A stretch of 64,000 nucleotides of DNA, from contig NZ_JAJATZ010000004.1 in the NCBI RefSeq assembly GCF_020531945.1, positions 248,001 through 312,000 on the forward strand, given 5' to 3'. This document shows, one piece after another, positions 59,322 to 64,000 of the stretch. The notes below the pieces were generated by a model that ran no database searches, was not told where the DNA came from, and saw nothing but the letters and a program-made list of their open reading frames with translations. Both the position numbers and the translations under genes were made by a program. This stretch comes from Loktanella gaetbuli (lineage in GTDB: Bacteria > Pseudomonadota > Alphaproteobacteria > Rhodobacterales > Rhodobacteraceae). The stretch's first letter is position 1, and each line of letters opens with the position of its first letter.

Positions 59322-60337
59322 AGGGCCGCACGATCGTTCTGGATCATTTCAATGGCGCAGAAGCCGCCGCATTGATGGTGGACGGGCAGCTGGACGACCT
59401 GCTGGTCGATGCTGTCGACGCCCCGCGACCGGGTGCCATTTTCCGCGCGATCTGCGACCGCCCGCTCAAGGGGCAGGGCGGCATGATGCTGCGGCTGCCC
59501 GACGGCGAGACGGCATTCCTGCGACAGGGCCGCGGCCTGAAGCCGGGCCAGCCGATGCTGGTTCAGGTGACCGGCTACGCCACCGACGGCAAGGCGGTGC
59601 CTGTCACGGACCGGGTGCTGTTCAAAAGCCGCTACGCGATCGTCACGCCCGGAAAACCGGGGGTCAATATCTCGCGCCAGATCGCGGATGATGATGAACG
59701 CGACAGGTTGAAACTGGTTGCGCTGGAAAATTACGACGGCGACATGGGATTGATTCTGCGGTCTTCCTGCGAGGGTGCCGAAGCGTCCGATATCATCGAG
59801 GATATCGCGGCGATGCATGATCTGGCCTTGGCCGTGATGGATGACGCAGAGGGCGCAGGCCCTGAGGCACTGACCGAAGGTGACGGACCTCATGCGCTGG
59901 CCTGGCGTGAATGGACCCGCCCGGCCGAGGTCGTCACCCGTGACGGCAGCTTTGCCGATCTGGGTGTGCTGGATCAGATCGACAACCTGGGCCAGCCACG
60001 CGTGGAACTGGACGGCGGGTCCATGTATGTCGAGGCGACACGCGCCTTGGTCGCAGTGGATGTGAACACCGGCGGCGATACCTCGCCCGCTGCCGCGCTC
60101 AAGGCGAACCTGTCTGCCTCTCGGCTTCTGCCGCGCGCATTGCGCCTGCGTGGTTTCGGCGGGCAAATCGCCGTTGATTTCGCACCGATGTCCAAGGCGC
60201 ATCGCAGGCAGGTCGAACAGGCCTTGCGGGCGGCATTTCGTGCTGACGCGGTCGAAACATCGCTGGTGGGCTGGACCACGATGGGCCTGTTCGAGTTGCA
60301 GCGCAAACGTGAACGTCTGCCGTTTGAGGTGTCGTGA
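59318..60337 (+). CDS. Short RNase E/G-like endoribonuclease
   Basis: A 339-residue protein homologous to the catalytic core of RNase E/G. Both metal-binding aspartates are kept, Asp248 in VAVDVNTGGD and the Asp of GGQIAVDFAPM. The RNase-H-like fold phrases GLILRSSCEGA and LDQIDNLGQPRVEL are also present. The N-terminal part is shorter than the S1-containing region of RNase G (about 490 aa), and the C-terminal C-x4-C Zn-link is missing. It is probably an active minimal nuclease, distinct from the main RNase E. It is coupled to maf upstream (ATGA) and yacG downstream (TGATG). Confidence 0.85.
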   Translation: MKGRTIVLDHFNGAEAAALMVDGQLDDLLVDAVDAPRPGAIFRAICDRPLKGQGGMMLRLPDGETAFLRQGRGLKPGQPMLVQVTGYATDGKAVPVTDRVLFKSRYAIVTPGKPGVNISRQIADDDERDRLKLVALENYDGDMGLILRSSCEGAEASDIIEDIAAMHDLALAVMDDAEGAGPEALTEGDGPHALAWREWTRPAEVVTRDGSFADLGVLDQIDNLGQPRVELDGGSMYVEATRALVAVDVNTGGDTSPAAALKANLSASRLLPRALRLRGFGGQIAVDFAPMSKAHRRQVEQALRAAFRADAVETSLVGWTTMGLFELQRKRERLPFEVS

Positions 60338-60510
60338 TGGCCTGTCCGATCTGTGACCGCGAAACCGACCCCAAAATGCGCCCGTTCTGTTCCAAACGCT
60401 GCGCCGATATCGATCTGGCCCGCTGGTTCAGCGGATCCTATGTCATCCCCGCCGCCCCCGAAGAGCAGGGTGACGACGATGTTTGGGACGGTTCCGAGAA
60501 ACCTCACTAA
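60337..60510 (+). CDS. yacG: DNA gyrase inhibitor YacG (zinc-finger)
   Basis: A 57-residue zinc protein. The ligands are C-x2-C (CPIC) at residues 3-6 and C-x3-C (CSKRC) at 18-22, followed by DLARWFSGSYVIP, the family signature. YacG binds GyrB and inhibits supercoiling in E. coli. The acidic tail (EEQGDDDVWD) is usual. The start overlaps the RNase gene stop by one base. tRNA-Phe follows 77 bases later. Confidence 0.95.
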   Translation: MACPICDRETDPKMRPFCSKRCADIDLARWFSGSYVIPAAPEEQGDDDVWDGSEKPH

Positions 60511-60587
60511 TTCGCGTCAAAAGGCTCTGGACACCCCGTCAATCCTTGCCTAGAACGCCGCTACCCGACGGAAATATCCGTCCCGGT

Positions 60588-60662
60588 GCCCGGGTAGCTC
60601 AGGGGTAGAGCAGTGGATTGAAAATCCTCGTGTCGGTGGTTCGATTCCGCCCCTGGGCACCA
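60588..60662 (+). tRNA. tRNA-Phe (anticodon GAA)
   Basis: A full cloverleaf on the plus strand. The acceptor stem is GCCCGGG/CCTGGGC, T8-A9 follows, the D-arm is GCTCAGGGGTAGAGC, the anticodon stem is GGATTGAAAATCC with GAA, and the T-arm is GGTGGTTCGATTCCGCC. The discriminator is A and CCA is encoded. It stands alone in its transcription direction after yacG. Confidence 0.97.
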
Positions 60663-61084
60663 TTTAAACTTACCGAAATATTGTGATGGATCGGGTCGTG
60701 TTCGGCCTGGGCCTGTGATGTTCCGGTTGGGTTTGCGGTTGCTTCAATGCGTCCATCCGTAGGCTTTGTTATTGGAAATCTGCTTGGCAAGGCGGCTGGC
60801 TTGTCAGACGTCGCGGTATCGAAAGTGGGTGGGCCAGACGCTTGCGGTCGGTAGGCAGGCATTGCGCGTATCCGGTTGCGCTGCATGCGCGTGAGAGGCC
60901 TTTTTTGCGTGATGCGGCTGATGCGATCTGCGGGTTTGCGTGAATTTGGGCCACGATGCCTGCGCGCCCAAAATGGCGGCCAAAGCGATCAAGTGTTGCC
61001 GCGTGACATGGCTGTCTTTGGTCGGCTATTTTTCGTGACATATGTGGTGAGCAGGCGCAGAGGGTCGTCAATGCAGCAAGGATC
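60663..61084. other. Gene-poor stretch downstream of tRNA-Phe
   Basis: In 422 bases I see no supported gene, strong hairpin, direct repeat of the tRNA end, or integrase remnant. Short reading frames on both strands lack ribosome sites and recognisable composition. It is the only gap over 300 bases in the window. Confidence 0.6.
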
Positions 61085-61318
61085 ATGTTCGTGAGGCTGG
61101 TCGCGCTGAGTCTGCTTGGCTTGTCCGGTGTCTTTGCCTTTCTCTTTCATGTGATGCATGTCCGCTGGCGTGACTGTTTTGATGCCATGGGGCGCTGTTT
61201 TGATGTCCAGTCCGGCGTCGTCTATCAGCAACAATCGGGATTGGTCTGGGGCCAGCTGACGGCAGCGACGTTTGCGGGTGCCATCGTTGTGATCTGGCTG
61301 TCCTGGAAAAGGGGCTGA
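61085..61318 (+). CDS. Small two-helix membrane protein, hypothetical
   Basis: A 77-residue product. Helix 1 is LVALSLLGLSGVFAFLF. A loop with His, two Cys and aromatic residues follows (HVRWRDCFDAMGRCFDVQ). Helix 2 is ATFAGAIVVIWLSW with a basic tail (KRG). The two Cys in the loop could form a periplasmic disulphide. AAGGA lies close to the ATG (only two bases), and a GTG two codons later would be better spaced. I recognise no family; it is judged real because of its clean two-helix topology. Confidence 0.5.
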   Translation: MFVRLVALSLLGLSGVFAFLFHVMHVRWRDCFDAMGRCFDVQSGVVYQQQSGLVWGQLTAATFAGAIVVIWLSWKRG

Positions 61319-61551
61319 AATCAGAACCAGGTGTAGCCAGCAGACATGCGGGCCCGCGATGTGTCCGTTTCACCTGCATGGCGTATCGTCGTCTGTTCTG
61401 GCCTAAATATCGTAGGCAGCGGACCGCGTGCGAAGGGCGAAATGAAAGATTTCACGGTCAGAGGAAATCCGCGGGTCGGCATCGGACGCCCTTACCTGTG
61501 GGATCGCGTTTCGATAGGGTTGGGTAAAATATCCAGAAACGGGCGACGAAC

Positions 61552-62700
61552 ATGTTGACGAGCAGACGAATGTTTTCCCTGGGCGCGCTGGCCAGCGTGC
61601 TCGCGGGCTGTGGTGGACGCGGCGGCGGCACTGTGATGGCTGGTCCTGCGGCTGCACCCGCCATGCAGGCCGTTGCAAATCCGGCCTATGACGCCTGGGT
61701 GGCCGGTTTTCAGGGTCGTGCAGCCAATGCGGGTATCACGCAGGCGATACTGGACCGGGCATTTGCGCGTGCCGGTTTCCTGCCCGACGTGGTCGAACGC
61801 GACCGGAACCAGACAGAATTCACACGCACGCTGGAGGAATATCTGGCGATTGCCGCATCAGAGGAACGTATCGCCAAGGGGCGCGCCAATTATGCACGCT
61901 ACCGCGATCCGTTGGCCCGGATCGAGGCGCGATACGGCGTCGAGGCGCATGTCGTCACGGCGGTCTGGGGGCTCGAGAGCATGTTTGGGGAACGCCGTGG
62001 CGATGTGCCTGTGATTTCCGCCTTGTCGACGCTGGCATTTGACGGCCGTCGCGGTGCATTTTTTGAAAGCCAGCTGATTGGCGCGCTGCGGATCCTGCAA
62101 AGCGGGGATATTACGCCCGATCGGATGACCGGCAGCTGGGCGGGGGCGATGGGGCACACGCAGTTTATCCCGACGTCCTATCTTGAATATGCCGTTGATT
62201 TCACGGGCGATGGCAGGCGCGACATATGGGGCGAGGATCCGACCGATGCGCTGGCCAGCACGGCAGCGTATCTCGCGCGGTCAGGCTGGCGCCGGGGCGA
62301 GCCCTGGGGGGGCGAGATCGGGTCGCCCGGGGCCGCAGCCGGAACGCGTCGTCTGACGCCGCAGGCCGGTGGTCCGACATTCGCGGTCGGGCCGAATTTC
62401 AACGCGATCAAGCGATACAACAATTCCGATTCTTACGCGATCGGCGTGGGGCATCTGTCCGACCGGATCATCGGTGCAGGCCCGATCCGCGGCAGTTTCC
62501 CGCCCGACCGCTATGGTCTGACGGGCGACACCCGCAAGGAGCTGCAACAGCGCCTGACGGCGGCAGGGTTCGATACACAAGGTGCCGACGGTGTGTTGGG
62601 CGCGAATTCCAGAGCCGCAATCACGGCCTATCAGCAGCGCAACGGACTGGCCGTGACCGGAGAACCGTCACTGGATCTGCTGTTGAGGCTACGAGGCTGA
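61552..62700 (+). CDS. MltB-type lytic murein transglycosylase with peptidoglycan-binding domain
   Basis: A 382-residue envelope lipoprotein. The signal MLTSRRMFSLGALASVLAGC has lipobox LAGC and a twin-Arg-like start. The transglycosylase domain (SLT_2/GH103) has catalytic Glu142 in VWGLESMFGERRG. GAMGHTQFIPTSYLEYAVDFTGDGRRDIW follows in the same domain. A PG_binding_1 repeat closes the protein (LQQRLTAAGFDTQGADGVLG, then AAITAYQQRNGL). It cleaves glycan strands with 1,6-anhydro product formation. Confidence 0.94.
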   Translation: MLTSRRMFSLGALASVLAGCGGRGGGTVMAGPAAAPAMQAVANPAYDAWVAGFQGRAANAGITQAILDRAFARAGFLPDVVERDRNQTEFTRTLEEYLAIAASEERIAKGRANYARYRDPLARIEARYGVEAHVVTAVWGLESMFGERRGDVPVISALSTLAFDGRRGAFFESQLIGALRILQSGDITPDRMTGSWAGAMGHTQFIPTSYLEYAVDFTGDGRRDIWGEDPTDALASTAAYLARSGWRRGEPWGGEIGSPGAAAGTRRLTPQAGGPTFAVGPNFNAIKRYNNSDSYAIGVGHLSDRIIGAGPIRGSFPPDRYGLTGDTRKELQQRLTAAGFDTQGADGVLGANSRAAITAYQQRNGLAVTGEPSLDLLLRLRG

Positions 62701-62852
62701 AAGTTGCCGCCAACTTGATCTGATTTAGGCCATACAACCTGAGGTTCCGAAGAATCGTCCCCGTCAGAACACTTTTTTGACCTAATTCCCCTGTTCACTG
62801 AAATCTTAGGTTGTTCCAAAAAATGGAAAGCCTGTGTTTTGGGGTATAAGTC

Positions 62853-63827
62853 ATGAAAATTCTCGCGGTCGACGACGATCCGTTCATTCTGGAACTTCTG
62901 GTCAGCCTCGTCGGCTTTCTGGACGGGCACCAATTGGTGACGGCTACTGATGCGACTGATGCACTGCGGGTGATGGATCTCAATCCGGACATTGAGTGTT
63001 TTCTGGTCGATATCCAGATGCCCGGACGTGACGGAATCGAGTTGTGCCGCGACATTCGTCGTGATCCGCGTTTTGCCCGGTCGCCCGTCATGATGCTGAC
63101 AGCGATGGCCGACAAGGATCACATCGACCGCGCCTTTGCCGCCGGTGCCACGGATTACATCAACAAACCGTTTGACGTGGCAGAGCTGTCCGAACAGTTG
63201 GAACTGGCCAGCTGGCGTATCACGTCACGCGAGATATCGCATGATCGCCTGACGCAGACACCATCGGGTCACATGGTCAGCGAAACGGCGGGCCCTCTCG
63301 CGCTGTATCAACCGTTTGAAATCCACGATGTCGATGGTGTCGTCACCCTGACCGCGCTGGAAAATTACATCACCAAGCTGTCGCGGAACGCGCTCTACGG
63401 TTCAAGCGTCGTAGGTGTCACGCTGCGCGAGGCGGATCGGTTCTTTTCCGCGCTGTCCGAATTCGATTTTCGCTGCCTGATGGCCGACCTGTCCGAGGCG
63501 CTGAGCGATGAACTGGCGCATTTCAATCCGCTGTTGTCCTATGTCGGCAGCGGCACGTTCGTCTGCATTCTCGAGGACGGGGCGCGCCTGGATGCGCGGC
63601 GTTTCACGGATGCGCTGAACCTGTCGATCCATCGGATGGACCTGCATGCCAGCACGGGCGAGCGTCTGCATTTGCGCATGTGCGTCGGTGAGGCGGTCAG
63701 ATTGTTCTGGCGGCCGGGTCAGCAGGCCATCGAATGCCTGTCGCGCGCCCATGCCAACGCCGAGGCCGAGGCGCAGAAACGCGAACGCGATCTGGACGCG
63801 TTCTGGATGTTGGAGCGTTCGGCATGA
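62853..63827 (+). CDS. Response regulator with a degenerate GGDEF-like output domain
   Basis: A 324-residue protein. The REC domain (residues 1-120) has the acidic pocket Asp8-Asp9, phospho-acceptor Asp53 in FLVDIQMPG, Thr in MLTAM and Lys in YINKPFD. The output half (about 150-310) contains DFRCLMADLSEALSDEL and YVGSGTFVCILEDGARLDARRF, whose layout resembles the GGDEF strand-turn but lacks the G-G-D/E-E-F residues. If related, it is catalytically dead for cyclic-di-GMP synthesis. It is joined by ATGA to the next gene, an apparent Hpt protein, suggesting a phosphorelay pair. Confidence 0.8.
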   Translation: MKILAVDDDPFILELLVSLVGFLDGHQLVTATDATDALRVMDLNPDIECFLVDIQMPGRDGIELCRDIRRDPRFARSPVMMLTAMADKDHIDRAFAAGATDYINKPFDVAELSEQLELASWRITSREISHDRLTQTPSGHMVSETAGPLALYQPFEIHDVDGVVTLTALENYITKLSRNALYGSSVVGVTLREADRFFSALSEFDFRCLMADLSEALSDELAHFNPLLSYVGSGTFVCILEDGARLDARRFTDALNLSIHRMDLHASTGERLHLRMCVGEAVRLFWRPGQQAIECLSRAHANAEAEAQKRERDLDAFWMLERSA

Positions 63828-64000
63828 ACCAGTCATCCATGTCGTCCATGAATGCCGCGATTGAACGCCTGCGTGATCGGTTCATGACCGAATACCGCGA
63901 AAGGCACGCAGAGCTGATATCGCTTGGGCTACAGATCGGGGTTTCGGGCGATGACCGCGAGACGTTGGACCGTGCCAAGGCCAATCTGCATCGGACCGCC
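63824..64000 (+). CDS. Hpt-domain-containing protein, N-terminal fragment
   Basis: The last 59 codons of the window begin a gene overlapping the response regulator by four bases. The peptide is helical (AIERLRDRFMTEYRERHAEL), then reaches DRAKANLHRTA. The -LHRTAG-type motif is the conserved phosphotransfer-histidine site of Hpt domains. The rest lies outside the window. With its partner it forms a probable His-Asp phosphorelay step. Confidence 0.65.
   Translation, partial: MNQSSMSSMNAAIERLRDRFMTEYRERHAELISLGLQIGVSGDDRETLDRAKANLHRTA

Noticed and set aside
61346..61558. 70-codon frame before the transglycosylase
   Set aside because: Composition is unstructured and no ribosome site is evident; it runs into the transglycosylase start.

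Overview
The window is chromosomal DNA of a high-GC alphaproteobacterium, almost certainly of the Roseobacter group (Rhodobacterales). The evidence is the gene families present (PhaR-controlled polyhydroxyalkanoate cluster, DUF2842, DUF2948, UPF0262, TerB-like and YjbF/YjbH-type proteins) and the order murA - DUF2948 - hisD - UPF0262 - phosphatase-like - infA - maf - RNase E/G-like - yacG - tRNA-Phe, an order I recall from this group. Nearly all of the sequence is dense single-copy core or common accessory metabolism. I see no transposase, prophage, CRISPR array, restriction system or obvious defence island.

Layout. 1-6.5 kb: the end of an EamA transporter, thrS, then two MFS transporters and two alpha/beta hydrolases. 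6.5-11 kb: a complete PHA module, with phaZ (mobilisation) divergent from phaC (synthesis), phaP (granule phasin) and phaR (repressor); TGC/GCA-rich PhaR-type boxes lie in all three promoter regions. 11-19.5 kb: a minus-strand cluster that reads as uptake and gamma-glutamyl-dependent breakdown of a basic amino acid or polyamine. It holds an ABC transporter (ATPase, binding protein, two permeases), two glutamine-synthetase-like ligases, a class I amidotransferase, a PuuB-like FAD oxidase, and a 30-residue membrane miniprotein wedged between ligase and oxidase by ATGA overlaps on both sides. 19.6-27 kb: TerB-like protein, rlmJ, a MipA-like outer-membrane protein, a Ca/Na antiporter, pyrG, secG, purA and a DUF2842 protein.

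27-38 kb: a large acidic low-complexity protein, thiamine pyrophosphokinase, another EamA transporter, a GST, rpiA, glutathione reductase with an unusual internal insertion, the hflKC membrane protease regulator and a DegP-type periplasmic protease. 38-48.5 kb: a peptidoglycan-binding lipoprotein, adrenodoxin-type ferredoxin, VCBS protein, divergent cobS/cobT, a Kef-type antiporter, an 897-residue single-pass protein that looks like a PilM/GspL-PilP composite, a SIMPL protein and metY. 48.5-53 kb: a VOC protein, a putative glycosyltransferase and the YjbH/YjbF exopolysaccharide-type pair. 53-60.7 kb: tRNA-Thr, a small basic protein and the murA-to-yacG run ending at tRNA-Phe. 60.7-64 kb: a gene-poor 0.4 kb, a small membrane protein, an MltB-type lytic transglycosylase, and a response regulator followed by a protein with an apparent Hpt domain cut by the window edge.

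The most notable observations are: (i) a family of near-identical TTTTTCGCGAAAAA-type palindromes confined to three convergent gene junctions, paired with an identical 29-base spacer at two of them; (ii) the doubly coupled 30-aa miniprotein; (iii) the about 43-residue insertion in glutathione reductase; (iv) a shared 13-bp PhaR-like box; and (v) the composite PilM/PilP-like protein. I did not find a clearly new multi-gene system.
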